Shown here: one piece after another, positions 28,045 to 37,694 of the stretch | Position numbering within the stretch: position 1 is the first letter of the stretch | How the letters are laid out: each line of letters starts with the position of its first letter | From: Anaeromicrobium sediminis | GTDB taxonomy: Bacteria > Bacillota > Clostridia > Peptostreptococcales > Thermotaleaceae | Direction: 5' to 3' | DNA length: 64,000 nucleotides | Assembly (NCBI RefSeq): GCF_002270055.1 | Contig: NZ_NIBG01000007.1 | Coordinates: 62,001-126,000 of the forward strand | Translations under genes and position numbers: made by a program | Notes under the pieces: model-generated | The model's input: only the letters and a program-made list of their open reading frames with translations | Told to the model about the DNA's origin: nothing | Database searches by the model: none

Positions 28045-28971
28045 ATGGATAACAATAAAAATTGTAAAGTTAAAGAAAAAAATCATGGATTAATTAGTGT
28101 TATATTTGTATACACAATTTGGGGTATTCAATCATTATACTGGAGAATATTTCAAGGAATACCACTGATTCAGTTACTGGCCCACAGAATAATCTGGTCA
28201 GTAGTATTGCTTATTGCATTAATAATATACACAAGAAAACTAAAGGAATTGATTAATGTATTTATGATAAAACAAAGAATTTATTATATAATTATGTGTT
28301 CCATATTAATAGGTTCTAATTGGCTTTTAAACATATACGCCCCATACTCCAATCAAGTAATCGAAGCGAGCTTAGGTCATTATATAACCCCAATTATGGT
28401 AATTTGTTTAGGTGTATTCATACTTAAAGAAAATATCAAGTTATATGAAATATTAGGGTTAGTGACAGCTTTAATAGGCGTTGCTATTATTACAATCAGC
28501 TTTGGTAGACTCCCATTGATTGCAATTCTATTGGTTTTAACTTTTGCAATATATACTTTCCTTAAGAAAATTATGGATATAGACTCTATTATTGGAATTA
28601 CTGCCGAAACAATAATTTTATCTCCTTTTGCACTTATATATTTAACTTATATGGAATTTATTGGGGAAGGTGTGCTTTTCAAATCAAGTTTTCAAGATAT
28701 TTTACTCCTAATTTCTACTGGAATATTTACAGCTATTCCTTTAGTATTGTTTACCTATGGAGTAAAACATGTGAATCTCTCTAAAATTGGATTCATTCAA
28801 TATTATGCACCCACTTTAAGCTTAATAATTGGCATATTTATATTTAAGGAATCTTTTACTAGAATTCATTTGATTAGTTTTAGTTTTATTTGGGTTGCCG
28901 TACTAATTGTTTTGTTGTATCCATTTTTTAAAAAATTAAAAAGAACATTTCAGAAAGAAAAGAATATATGA
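28045..28971 (+). CDS. rarD: EamA-family transporter RarD
   Basis: This 308-residue member of the drug/metabolite transporter family has ten hydrophobic segments. It shows the RarD signature near the start (GLISVIFVYTIWGIQSLYWRIF, LLAHRIIWSVVLL) and NWLLNIYAPYSNQVIEASLGHYITPIM. RarD proteins were first linked to chloramphenicol sensitivity; the true substrate is unknown. The start was moved to the ATG with AGGAGTG upstream, which removes 29 residues of a longer frame that would not begin a transporter. The gene is isolated. Confidence 0.9.
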   Translation: MDNNKNCKVKEKNHGLISVIFVYTIWGIQSLYWRIFQGIPLIQLLAHRIIWSVVLLIALIIYTRKLKELINVFMIKQRIYYIIMCSILIGSNWLLNIYAPYSNQVIEASLGHYITPIMVICLGVFILKENIKLYEILGLVTALIGVAIITISFGRLPLIAILLVLTFAIYTFLKKIMDIDSIIGITAETIILSPFALIYLTYMEFIGEGVLFKSSFQDILLLISTGIFTAIPLVLFTYGVKHVNLSKIGFIQYYAPTLSLIIGIFIFKESFTRIHLISFSFIWVAVLIVLLYPFFKKLKRTFQKEKNI

Positions 28972-29397
28972 TGCAATTATTAATACAACAGCTAATATAA
29001 TAGAAATCATACCATAGTAGATGTTATAAATACTATGGACCAATGTAAAACACATGGCAGAAATTAAAATAATTAAATTTACTTATTTTTGTATAATTCA
29101 AAACTCCTCCACCATTTCTTTATTTTTAGTTGTTTCCTCTCTTTTTTATATGGATATGTACTAAACATTTTATCCCTAATAGCTATATTTCTCACCTCTT
29201 ATTTCACTTTTTATATAAATACAAGATGCTTACATATTACAATACTATGGAAATTTTTTCAAAATAACTTCCTTCATCTCTTCGTCTAACAATTTCATCA
29301 TTCAACCATGAAAAAATCCCATATTAAAAAATATGAGATTTCTTACTTCATAATTTAAAATTTCATTGTTCAAGTCTAACTATAGAGCCTCCAATCT
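28972..29397. other. Intergenic region, 426 bp
   Basis: No intact gene is visible. On the minus strand two short open stretches (one containing KKERKQLKIKKWWRSFELY) lack good starts and look like gene debris. The trp operon terminator lies at its right end. Confidence 0.45.
29314..29341 (-). terminator. Terminator of the trp operon
   Basis: AAATCTCATATT pairs with AATATGGGATTT around TTTT on the minus strand, followed by TTTTC. Confidence 0.8.
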
Positions 29398-30189
29398 CTA
29401 AAGTGCTTCATGCAATTCACTTACAAAATTAAAAACTTTATCTTCTACTGAGTCATCTTTTATTCCTTCTTCAACTTTCTCAATAATGGCACTTCCAACA
29501 ATAAGTCCATCACATAACCCCTTTAATTTTTTTATGGTTTCTTCATTAGATATGCCAAATCCAATGGCTAAAGGTATGCTAGTATGTTTCTTTACTTTAT
29601 TTATAAAATTGGATAAATCTACTTCAAAACTGTCCCTTGTTCCGGTTACTCCTTTTGATGAAATACAATAAACAAATCCTTCAGCCCCTGATACAATTTT
29701 TCTTATTCTATCTTCAGATGTAGGTGCCACTAAAGGAATTAAGTCAATGGGGTAATCTTTCATAACCTCATTTAATTCTCTTCTCTCTTCTAAAGGTAAA
29801 TCTGGAATAATCAATCCATCTACGCCACTGTCTTTGCACTTATCTAAAAATCTCTTTATTCCATATCTGTAAATACTATTAAAATACACTAAAAATACAA
29901 GAGGTATTTCCGTCTTTTCTCTTACTTTAAAAACCATAGGAAAAATAGAATCAATATTTGTTCCCACTTTTAAAGCACGTTGGGCTGCCCTCTGTATAAC
30001 AGGGCCATCAGCTAAAGGATCAGAATAGGGGATACCTAGCTCTATAATATCAGCTCCTGCCTTCTCCATTTGAAGTACTAAATTTAAAGTCCTATCTAAG
30101 TTTGGATCCCCACTAGTTATATATGCGATTAGTGCTTTTTCATCCTTTTCCCTTAATCTATTAAATTTTTTTGTAATTCTACTCTTCAT
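29398..30189 (-). CDS. trpA: Tryptophan synthase alpha chain
   Basis: This enzyme splits indole-3-glycerol phosphate to indole and glyceraldehyde-3-phosphate. The protein is 263 residues from an ATG with GGAGGT seven bases upstream. Motifs are [12 protein letters not shown], the catalytic Glu in [40 protein letters not shown], the second catalytic-site region GVTGTRDSF, and [10 protein letters not shown]. It overlaps the end of trpB by eleven bases, so it depends on translation through trpB, which carries a stop codon. Confidence 0.97.
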   Translation of the reverse strand: MKSRITKKFNRLREKDEKALIAYITSGDPNLDRTLNLVLQMEKAGADIIELGIPYSDPLADGPVIQRAAQRALKVGTNIDSIFPMVFKVREKTEIPLVFLVYFNSIYRYGIKRFLDKCKDSGVDGLIIPDLPLEERRELNEVMKDYPIDLIPLVAPTSEDRIRKIVSGAEGFVYCISSKGVTGTRDSFEVDLSNFINKVKKHTSIPLAIGFGISNEETIKKLKGLCDGLIVGSAIIEKVEEGIKDDSVEDKVFNFVSELHEAL

Positions 30190-31378
30190 CACTTATACCT
30201 CCCAAGACCTCTAACACAGTATGGATATCTTTATCTCCCCTGCCAGATAAATTAACTACAATAATTTGATCTTTATGAGTATTAGGTGCCAGCTTCATTA
30301 GATATGCAATAGCATGGGCACTTTCTAATGCAGGAATAATTCCCTCTACTTTAGATAAATACTCAAAACCATTCACTGCCTCATCATCATTTATGGCTAC
30401 ATAATTTACTCTACCTAGATAATGGAAATAGGCATGTTCTGGACCTATTCCTGGATAATCCAATCCAGCTGATATGGAGTGTACTGGCATAATCTGTCAA
30501 TATTCGTCTTGAAGTAAATAGGTCATCATACCATGTATTACACCAACAGAACCCTTAGTAATAGTTGCTGCATGTTTATTCGTATGGACTCCAAATCCAC
30601 CTGCCTCAACACCATATATTTTTATGTTTTTTTCTTCATGGAACGGGTAAAATAATCCCATTGCATTACTTCCACCTCCCACACAGGCCACTAAATAATC
30701 TGGTATTCTTCCTTCCTTTTCAATAATCTGCTCTTTAACTTCATCACCTATGATCCGCTGAAAATCCCTTACCATTGTAGGATAAGGATGTGGACCTACA
30801 ACAGAACCAATCACATAAAAGGTATTATCCACATTTGTGACCCAGTCCCTTATGGCCTCATTGGTGGCATCCTTTAAAGTTCCTGTCCCTGAACATACAG
30901 GATTGACTTTAGCTCCTAATAATTTCATCTTAAATACATTTAGCCGTTGCCGTATTATGTCTTCTTCTCCCATATAAACTTCACATTCTAATCCAAACAT
31001 GGCACATATGGTAGCCGTGGCCACACCATGCTGTCCTGCTCCTGTCTCTGCAATGATGCGCTTTTTTCCCATTTTCCTTGCTAACAAAACTTGGCCAATC
31101 ACATTGTTAATCTTATGGGCTCCTGTATGATTTAAATCTTCACGTTTTAGATAAATCTTGCCTCCCCCAAGTTTCTTAGTCAAATTTTCTGCATAATATA
31201 GGGGTGTTGGTCTTCCTGAATATTCTTTAACATAATACTTATATTCATTTTGAAAATCTTCATCTTCCTTTGTCCTTAAAAATTCCCTTTCTAGTCCTAT
31301 TAATGGATTCATTAAAGTCTCTGGTACAAATTGACCTCCAAATTTTCCAAATCCTTTTGGTATTTCTTTAATGCTCAT
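30179..31378 (-). pseudogene. trpB: Tryptophan synthase beta chain with an in-frame TGA
   Basis: The frame encodes a full-length TrpB of about 399 residues apart from a TGA at codon 294 (30497-30499). PLP Lys89 lies in [11 protein letters not shown] and the phosphate loop is [10 protein letters not shown]. After the stop the frame continues [21 protein letters not shown] and runs to the normal end. Related TrpB proteins have glycine at this place (LQDE-x-GQI), so GGA to TGA is the simplest change. TGA is a normal stop elsewhere in the operon (trpD, trpE). Without read-through the product lacks about 105 residues and should be inactive. Confidence 0.88.
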
Positions 31379-31379
31379 A

Positions 31380-31988
31380 TTATCCCCTCACATTCTCTAT
31401 AAACTTTTTCATTTTTTCAAAGTCCTTAACTCCATTTACTTCAACTCCACTACTCACATCCACAACCATAGGTTTCACCCTCTCAATTGCCTTCTTTACA
31501 TTTTCAGTTGTAAGTCCTCCAGCTAAAATTACAAATTGACTTTTTCTCATATTAGTGGCCAGATTCCAATCAAAAGTCTTACCTGACCCTCCATATTGTC
31601 CCTTTGTGAAAGTATCTAATAGAATACCTTTCACCTGGTATTTGTCTACTTCATTTAGACTATTTATATCTTTTACTCTAAATGACTTCCATACTTCATA
31701 ATGAAAGGAATCACAATAATCAGAGGACTCGTCACCATGAAATTGAAGTATATCTAAATTACAATATTTAGCTATTTCATTTACCTCATTGGATGGTGTA
31801 TTTAAAAATACCCCTACCTTTTTTATACTTTCATCTAATCCATCAATTAATTCTTTTGATCTGTACTTATTAACTTGTCTAGTGCTATTTACAAATACAA
31901 ATCCCACATAATCTGGCTTTAACTTATTTGCATATATAATATCTTCTTCATTTTTTAGTCCACATATTTTAACTTTAGTCAACCTCAT
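31380..31988 (-). CDS. trpF: Phosphoribosylanthranilate isomerase
   Basis: This enzyme converts phosphoribosylanthranilate to the carboxyphenylamino-deoxyribulose phosphate. It is 202 residues, the usual single-domain length. Motifs are [12 protein letters not shown] with the catalytic Cys, [44 protein letters not shown] with the catalytic Asp, and [14 protein letters not shown]. It overlaps trpC by four bases and ends just before the trpB start. Confidence 0.97.
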   Translation of the reverse strand: MRLTKVKICGLKNEEDIIYANKLKPDYVGFVFVNSTRQVNKYRSKELIDGLDESIKKVGVFLNTPSNEVNEIAKYCNLDILQFHGDESSDYCDSFHYEVWKSFRVKDINSLNEVDKYQVKGILLDTFTKGQYGGSGKTFDWNLATNMRKSQFVILAGGLTTENVKKAIERVKPMVVDVSSGVEVNGVKDFEKMKKFIENVRG

Positions 31989-32761
31989 TCCCCCCTAAGA
32001 CTTATTAACTTCTCCCCTATTGATTTGGCCCTCATTAGACTTTCTCCTATTAGTACTCCATCCACACCTAGTTCTTTGAGGAATTTCATATCATCTCTTG
32101 TATTTATGCCACTTTCACTAACTATTACCTTATCCTTTGGAATAAACTCTATTAGCTTCTCTGTTGTTTCTAAATTTGTTTTAAATGTTTTTAAGTTTCT
32201 GTTGTTTATACCAATAATCTCTCCTTGTGTATCTAATGCCATGTCTAATTGAAATTTATCATGGACCTCCACTAGACATTGTAATCCTATGTCCTTTGCA
32301 ATCTTTTGAAAATGGATTAATTCTTTTTTAGATAAAATTCCTACAATCAATAGAATAGCATCAGCCCCCAATGCCTTTGATTGATAAATTTCATATGGAT
32401 CAATTATAAAATCCTTTCTTAAAAGAGGAATAGTTGTTGTCTTTTTTATTTCTGATAAATAGTAGTCTTGCCCCTGAAAAAATTTATCCTCTGTCAATAC
32501 GGATATTGCCTCCACCTTATTTTTTTCATAAGACTTACCTATGGATATTGGATCAAAGTCCTCTCTTATAATTCCCTTAGATGGAGATGCCTTTTTTATC
32601 TCAGCTATAATACTTAATTCTTTTTTTCTTTTTATGGACTTTTTAAAATCCCTTGTTTCGTTACATCTCTCAATTTTAGAAATAATCTTGTGAAGAGAAA
32701 AGATTTTCTTCTCCATATCTACCTTCTTCTTTTTATAAGCTACTATTTTATCTAAAATCAT
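31985..32761 (-). CDS. trpC: Indole-3-glycerol phosphate synthase
   Basis: This TIM-barrel enzyme closes the indole ring. It is 258 residues. Motifs are SIIAEIKKASPSKGIIREDFDP with the catalytic Lys, ISVLTEDKFFQG, PLLRKDFIIDPYQ-like PLLRKDFIIDPYEIYQ, GINNRNLKTF and VSESGINTRDD. It overlaps trpD by four bases (ATGA) and trpF by four bases. Confidence 0.97.
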   Translation of the reverse strand: MILDKIVAYKKKKVDMEKKIFSLHKIISKIERCNETRDFKKSIKRKKELSIIAEIKKASPSKGIIREDFDPISIGKSYEKNKVEAISVLTEDKFFQGQDYYLSEIKKTTTIPLLRKDFIIDPYEIYQSKALGADAILLIVGILSKKELIHFQKIAKDIGLQCLVEVHDKFQLDMALDTQGEIIGINNRNLKTFKTNLETTEKLIEFIPKDKVIVSESGINTRDDMKFLKELGVDGVLIGESLMRAKSIGEKLISLRGE

Positions 32762-33777
32762 TTCCTCATCTCCTGACTTAATTTCACCAATTGATTTAAC
32801 TTTTTTAGTGCAATGCCCCTATCTATTACTTCCATAGCCTTATCTATTCCCTCTTCTAAGGATTCTACTTTCTTTCCAACATATATGGCTGCACCTGCAT
32901 TTAACAAAACCATATTTCTCCTTGGTCCCTTTTCTCCTTTTAATATATTTAGTATAATCTCTGCATTTTGTTTAGGTTCACCTCCTATTAACTCCTTAGT
33001 TTTAGCCAGTGGTAAGCCATACTCTCTAGGGTCAATGTAATAGTTAACTATCTTGTTATCCTTTAGCTCACTTACCTTTGTCCTGTTAGTAATGGTAATC
33101 TCATCTAATCCATCTAACCCATGAACAACCATTGCCCTCTCAGTACCTAACTCCCTTAAAACCTGTGACATAAGTTCTGTAAGCTCCTCATTAAATACTC
33201 CAAGTACCTGTCCCTTCACCTTTGCAGGATTTGTTAATGGTCCAAGTACATTAAATATTGTTCTTATTCCCAATTCACGTCTTGGCCCTATTGCATACTT
33301 CATTGCCCTATGAAAATTAGGGGCAAACATAAACCCTATCTTCAATTCCTCTACACATTTCTGTACTTCTATAGGATTCAAATGAATATTCACACCTAAA
33401 CTTTCTAATACATCTGCACTTCCACATTGACTAGAAACGGAACGGTTTCCATGCTTTATAACTTTAACTCCAGCAGCTGCCCCTATAAATGCTGATATTG
33501 TGGAAATGTTAAATGTATTTGCCCCATCTCCCCCTGTACCACAGGTATCAATTGCATAATCATCCTTAATGTTTATACTCAGTGCCTTGTTTCTTATGAC
33601 CTTGGCACTTCCAGTAATCTCTTCTAATGTTTCCCCCTTCATTCTAAGACCTGTTAAAAAACTTCCTATTTGTGATTCTGTTGCCTGCCCATCCATAATT
33701 CCATTCATGGCCCTTATCATCTCAGACTCTGTCAAATTCTCATAACTTATTACTTTGTTTATGGCAAACTTTAACAT
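32758..33777 (-). CDS. trpD: Anthranilate phosphoribosyltransferase
   Basis: This enzyme joins anthranilate to PRPP. It is 339 residues, the usual length without a fused glutaminase. Motifs are the PRPP loop DTCGTGGDGANTFNIST, KHGNRSVSSQCGSADVLE, MFAPNFHRAMKYA, RRELGIRTIFNVLGPLTNPA and VHGLDGLDEI. The ribosome site is AAAGGGAGG. Its stop is TGA, overlapping the trpC start. Confidence 0.97.
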   Translation of the reverse strand: MLKFAINKVISYENLTESEMIRAMNGIMDGQATESQIGSFLTGLRMKGETLEEITGSAKVIRNKALSINIKDDYAIDTCGTGGDGANTFNISTISAFIGAAAGVKVIKHGNRSVSSQCGSADVLESLGVNIHLNPIEVQKCVEELKIGFMFAPNFHRAMKYAIGPRRELGIRTIFNVLGPLTNPAKVKGQVLGVFNEELTELMSQVLRELGTERAMVVHGLDGLDEITITNRTKVSELKDNKIVNYYIDPREYGLPLAKTKELIGGEPKQNAEIILNILKGEKGPRRNMVLLNAGAAIYVGKKVESLEEGIDKAMEVIDRGIALKKLNQLVKLSQEMRK

Positions 33778-33795
33778 ATTCCATACCTCCCTTTC

Positions 33796-34359
33796 TTATA
33801 ATTTTAGAAAATTATTCAATATGTCTTTCCCCCCATGGGTAGCAATAGACTCTGGGTGAAACTGTACTCCGTATATGGGATATTTTCTATGTTTTAATGC
33901 CATAATTTCTCCATCACAACTTCTAGCTGTAATCACTAATTCATCAGGAACAAAACCACTATCCACAACTAAAGAATGATATCTTGTTACTTTTAATGGA
34001 TTTTCAAGGCCCTTAAATAAATCCTTTTCATTATGATCGATTATAGATGTCTTTCCATGGATTATATTCTTTCCGTGTACAATGCGACCTCCAAATACTT
34101 CTCCAATTCCTTGGTGGCCAAGACATACACCTAAAATTGGAATATGTTTGCCAAATCTTTTTATAACCTCCATGGATATGCCTGAGTCCTTTGGAAAGCC
34201 AGGTCCTGGGGATATAATAATATGAGTAATATTCATTTTTTCTAATTCCTCTATTGTTATTTCATCATTTCTATATACCTTCACATTTTGATTAACCTCA
34301 CCTACATATTGATATAAGTTATAGGTAAAAGAATCATAATTATCTATTATCACAATCAA
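33796..34359 (-). CDS. trpG: Anthranilate synthase glutamine amidotransferase subunit
   Basis: This subunit supplies ammonia from glutamine to TrpE. It is 187 residues. The class I glutamine amidotransferase triad is visible: Cys in LGVCLGHQGIGE and His/Glu in VQFHPESIATHGG. The N-terminus IIDNYDSFTYNLYQY is typical. It starts at a TTG that overlaps the trpE stop (TTGA), so translation is coupled. The family is shared with PabA, but the operon fixes the role. Confidence 0.96.
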   Translation of the reverse strand: MIVIIDNYDSFTYNLYQYVGEVNQNVKVYRNDEITIEELEKMNITHIIISPGPGFPKDSGISMEVIKRFGKHIPILGVCLGHQGIGEVFGGRIVHGKNIIHGKTSIIDHNEKDLFKGLENPLKVTRYHSLVVDSGFVPDELVITARSCDGEIMALKHRKYPIYGVQFHPESIATHGGKDILNNFLKL

Positions 34360-35828
34360 AATAAATCCCCCTTTGATTTCTTTATTGTCTCCATGAGTAC
34401 CTCTAACTTTCTAAGGGTCTCATAATATTCACTTTCTGGATTAGAGTCGGCAACAATCCCTGCACCTGCCTGCATATACACCTTACGCTCCTTAAATACC
34501 ATAGTTCTTATGGCAATGCACATATCCATATTTCCATTAAAGCCTAAGTATCCAACAGCGCCTGCATATACTCCCCTTTTTCTATTTTCCAATTCGTCTA
34601 TTATCTCCATTGCCCTTACCTTTGGTGCTCCAGATACGGTTCCAGCAGGTAAGCAGGCTATTAACCCATCATACATATGGCAATCTTCTCTTTTTTCTCC
34701 AATGACATTTGATACAATATGCATAACATGGGAATATTTTTGTATATCCATAAACTGATTTACTTCTACCGTTCCAAACTTTGATATCTTTCCTATATCG
34801 TTTCTTCCCAAATCTACCAACATCAAATGTTCTGCTAATTCCTTTTCATCTTTCAATAATTCTTCAGCATATTTATCATCTTCTTCTAATGATTTTCCTC
34901 TAGGTCTTGTTCCTGCTATGGGACATGTTTCTACAATATCTCCCTTTACTTTAACTAATAATTCTGGTGATGACCCTACTAGATGATACTCTCCAAAATC
35001 TATATAAAACATATAGGGTGAGGGATTGATACTTCTTAAAGTTCTATAAGCCTTAAATGGGCTTAAATCTGTTTCCACTTCTAATCGTTGGGATAAGACC
35101 ACCTGAAATATATCTCCATTTCTTATATATTCCTTTGCTCGTAAAACCTTCTTCATGAACTCTTCCTTAGTTTCATTACTCACATATTTTATTTCTTCCT
35201 CACACTCCATTTCATTGTTTTCTATAGAAATATCATTTTCTAATATTTCCTCCTTAATTTCTTTTAATCTATTTACTGCTCTTTTATATAGTTTCTCCAT
35301 GTGATTATCTATTGGAACATTTACAATGATTCTTATCTTCTGTCTCACATGGTCATATACGATTACTTCCTTTGTTAGCATAAGATGTATATTAGGCATT
35401 TTTATATCATCCATGTTCACATTTTTTAAATTTTCATAGTTTCTTATGAGGTCATAGCCTATGTATCCCACTGCACCTCCAGTAAAATCAGGCATATTAT
35501 TAATTGGAACCATACTGTAATCATCCATCAATGTTTTCACTATCTCTAACACATTTCCTACTTTCTTGGTCACCTCATTACCCCTTTTTACAATAACCTT
35601 ATTGCCATGACCTCTTATTGTCATAAAGGGATCTATTCCAATGTAAGAATAGCGACTCCATTTATCTCCTCCCTCAACACTTTCTAGAAGATAGCCCTTC
35701 TTATTCTTGGAAAGTTTCTTAAACAAAGTAATTGGTGTATCCATATCTCCTTCCATTTCCAATGATACAGGGGCCATTTTAAAACCCTTACTATATTCTT
35801 TAAACTTTTTAAAATCTGTACAAATCAT
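34356..35828 (-). CDS. trpE: Anthranilate synthase component I
   Basis: This enzyme converts chorismate to anthranilate with ammonia from TrpG. It is 490 residues. The N-terminal domain shows GYLLESVEGGDKWSRYSYIG, the LLES-type tryptophan feedback site. The catalytic domain shows IRNGDIFQVVLSQR, NPSPYMFYIDFG, GSSPELLV, PIAGTRPRGKS, LVDLGRNDIGK, LPAGTVSGAPKVRAMEII and QAGAGIVADSNPESEY. The ribosome site is AAGGAG. It is the first gene of the operon, right after the T-box leader. Confidence 0.97.
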   Translation of the reverse strand: MICTDFKKFKEYSKGFKMAPVSLEMEGDMDTPITLFKKLSKNKKGYLLESVEGGDKWSRYSYIGIDPFMTIRGHGNKVIVKRGNEVTKKVGNVLEIVKTLMDDYSMVPINNMPDFTGGAVGYIGYDLIRNYENLKNVNMDDIKMPNIHLMLTKEVIVYDHVRQKIRIIVNVPIDNHMEKLYKRAVNRLKEIKEEILENDISIENNEMECEEEIKYVSNETKEEFMKKVLRAKEYIRNGDIFQVVLSQRLEVETDLSPFKAYRTLRSINPSPYMFYIDFGEYHLVGSSPELLVKVKGDIVETCPIAGTRPRGKSLEEDDKYAEELLKDEKELAEHLMLVDLGRNDIGKISKFGTVEVNQFMDIQKYSHVMHIVSNVIGEKREDCHMYDGLIACLPAGTVSGAPKVRAMEIIDELENRKRGVYAGAVGYLGFNGNMDMCIAIRTMVFKERKVYMQAGAGIVADSNPESEYYETLRKLEVLMETIKKSKGDLF

Positions 35829-35851
35829 ATACTCACTCCTTATCTGTAAAT

Positions 35852-36263
35852 AAAAAAAAGCACTCCATCCCTATAAAATAGGGACGAAATGCTTTAAATT
35901 CCGCGTTGCCACCCTGGTTAAATATTAGTACTATCTTATAACACGTAGCAAAATCCATATACAAAATAAAAAAACACTTCATCCTATATACATAGGACGA
36001 AATGTTTATATTCCGTGTTGCCACCCATTTTAGATAGTATTAACTATCTCACTCTTTCAAGTACGGAAATAGATCTATCTATTTCGATACCCTGTCTTTA
36101 TAACGTAAGACCTACGGCAAGTGGTACTCTCATAAAGATTTCACACCGCTTCTCATGGACCCATTCAATAAGTATAATCGTATCGAGCTTCCACCACCCC
36201 CGACTCGCTGAACCCTCATATCCTACCTACTCTTTCCATTCGCAGAATTTTCTAAATTTATTT
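35852..36263 (-). ncRNA. T-box leader of the trp operon with duplicated antiterminator/terminator module
   Basis: This is a tRNA-Trp-sensing leader. A single Stem I region holds a likely UGG specifier (ATTGAATGGGTCC near 36160). Two T-box motifs follow: GGGTGGCAACACGG (36013-36026) and GGGTGGCAACGCGG (35901-35914). Each is followed by its own terminator: 35972-36006 (CATTTCGTCCTATG type) and 35852-35895. The copies are 112 bp apart, and there is no room for a second Stem I between them. Confidence 0.9.
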
Positions 36264-36269
36264 TTTTAA

Positions 36270-36298
36270 ATCTTAACACCCTTTCACTCCTTTGTCAA
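36270..36298 (-). promoter_or_regulatory. Sigma-A promoter of the trp operon
   Basis: On the minus strand TTGACA, 17 bases and TAAGAT form a near-consensus promoter just ahead of the T-box leader. Confidence 0.88.
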
Positions 36299-36430
36299 GT
36301 TTTTTTTCACTTTTCATAAAATTTCATAAGTATAACCGTTCATTATACCCTATAGGACGTACTATATATACTAAATCATCAATTTTTCTTTTTCTCTATA
36401 AGATACATAGCCTCTACCTCAAGTCCTATC

Positions 36431-36457
36431 ACAACCTAGGCTTGTCTGCATATTATA
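36431..36457 (+). promoter_or_regulatory. Sigma-K promoter of the beta-helix gene
   Basis: AC (36431-36432) followed by 16 bases and CATATTATA (36449-36457) matches the sigma-K consensus AC-N16-CATAnnnTA at every fixed position. The start point would be about 18 bases before ATG, just ahead of a strong AAGGAGGTG. This implies expression in the mother cell late in sporulation. Confidence 0.7.
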
Positions 36458-36481
36458 TACCAAAAAAGGAGGTGAAATTTT

Positions 36482-37588
36482 ATGGCAATATTTAATGTTC
36501 CTGGTAATTTCCTTACTATACAAGCTGCAGTTAATTCAGTGAGTGATGGTGATATAATCATAGTTGAAAATGATACCTATAATGAAGAAGTTACCATACC
36601 TAGTGTTAGAGATGATATACGTATCGTAGCCAATGGTAAGAATGTAATACTTGATGCGCCTGTGCCTGGCTCTGGTGTCGCCTTTGACATTGCAGGTGGT
36701 GCTAATAGAATTGAAATAAAAGGATTTAAGATTCAAAATTATGCTGTTGGAATCGAATTATCTAGTGATGCTAACCGTATCATCTGTAACAAAATCACAA
36801 ACGTAGATGTTGGAATTATGATTGATGGAGGGGACCGTAACTTGATATGGAAAAACACAGTCAAAGATGCTACAACCGGTATATTCATAGACAGTAATGA
36901 TAACTGGATAATAGAGAATATAGTCCATGGAAATGATACAGGTATGGATTTGGACGGTGCAGACGGCATACTCATATTAGGTAACAAAATCTTTGACAAC
37001 AACATTGTAGGGATCACAATGGATAGCAGTAGCAGCGAGTGCGCATTACTCAATAATGAAATCAAGGATAATGATGGTGATGGATTAGAATTATTCCCTG
37101 ACAACTGCATTGTTTCGAGAAACAAAATTAAAAGAAATGATGGAAACGGAATTGATACTGGTACTGGTTCTGACGACAACCTTATTCAAGAAAATATAAT
37201 CGAAAAGAACACAGAAAATGGAATAGCTATTGTAAGTGGTGCAATTAGAAACGACATCATTAGGAACTGTATAAATTTCAACGGAGAAGATGGAATCAAC
37301 ATTGATGGAAATAACAATAACCTTGTCCAAAATAAGGTATGTAGCAATACCATGTTAGATATTGATAATAATGGTACCAATAACGATTTTTTTGATAATG
37401 AATGCAAAAACAGCGACCCACCAAGCATCTGTACAAGTATTAATTGTAACCCCTGCATTTGTGAATTTTTCGATTGTAAATGTCCTCCTTGTAAATGTAG
37501 CCCTTGTGCAAATTGCCCCTTTAAAGGTCGTTATTGTAAAGATTGCCCCTATAAATCTTCCTATAATAAATGTTGTGATGATCATTAA
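36482..37588 (+). CDS. Right-handed beta-helix (NosD-like) protein with cysteine-rich tail
   Basis: This 368-residue protein has no signal peptide. About residues 15-310 are parallel beta-helix repeats of roughly 22 residues (for example NRIEIKGFKIQNYAVGIEL, NRIICNKITNVDVGIMI, NWIIENIVHGNDTGMDL and CALLNNEIKDNDGDGLEL). The last 60 residues hold 15 cysteines in CxC, CxxC and CC patterns, as in disulfide-linked or metal-binding coat proteins. With its sigma-K promoter, a spore coat or exosporium protein is the best reading. An enzymatic role on polysaccharide is possible for the helix. The repeats resemble NosD/CASH domains. Confidence 0.8.
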   Translation: MAIFNVPGNFLTIQAAVNSVSDGDIIIVENDTYNEEVTIPSVRDDIRIVANGKNVILDAPVPGSGVAFDIAGGANRIEIKGFKIQNYAVGIELSSDANRIICNKITNVDVGIMIDGGDRNLIWKNTVKDATTGIFIDSNDNWIIENIVHGNDTGMDLDGADGILILGNKIFDNNIVGITMDSSSSECALLNNEIKDNDGDGLELFPDNCIVSRNKIKRNDGNGIDTGTGSDDNLIQENIIEKNTENGIAIVSGAIRNDIIRNCINFNGEDGINIDGNNNNLVQNKVCSNTMLDIDNNGTNNDFFDNECKNSDPPSICTSINCNPCICEFFDCKCPPCKCSPCANCPFKGRYCKDCPYKSSYNKCCDDH

Positions 37589-37600
37589 ATATTTAATTTT

Positions 37601-37635
37601 AAAAATAGCAAGGGATTTGTTTCCTTGCTATTTTT
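37601..37635 (+). terminator. Terminator of the beta-helix gene
   Basis: AAAAATAGCAAGG pairs with CCTTGCTATTTTT, followed by more T. Confidence 0.85.
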
Positions 37636-37694
37636 TTATGTGCCCATTCATTTTTTACTATATCTTCTAAATATTAATATTTTATACCTAAAAA

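Noticed and set aside
29089-29289. Plus-strand hydrophobic frame of 66 residues
   Set aside because: It has no ribosome site, extreme AT content and no family resemblance; treated as chance.
30497-30499. TGA read as glycine or selenocysteine in trpB
   Set aside because: TGA ends other genes of the same operon, no selenocysteine insertion hairpin was seen just after it, and TrpB has no known selenocysteine form.
36299-36430. Second promoter or small gene upstream of the beta-helix gene
   Set aside because: A 67-residue frame here has no ribosome site and runs through the sigma-K promoter.
37091-37585. Several minus-strand frames opposite the beta-helix gene
   Set aside because: They mirror the repeat structure and low complexity of the real gene and have no starts or motifs.
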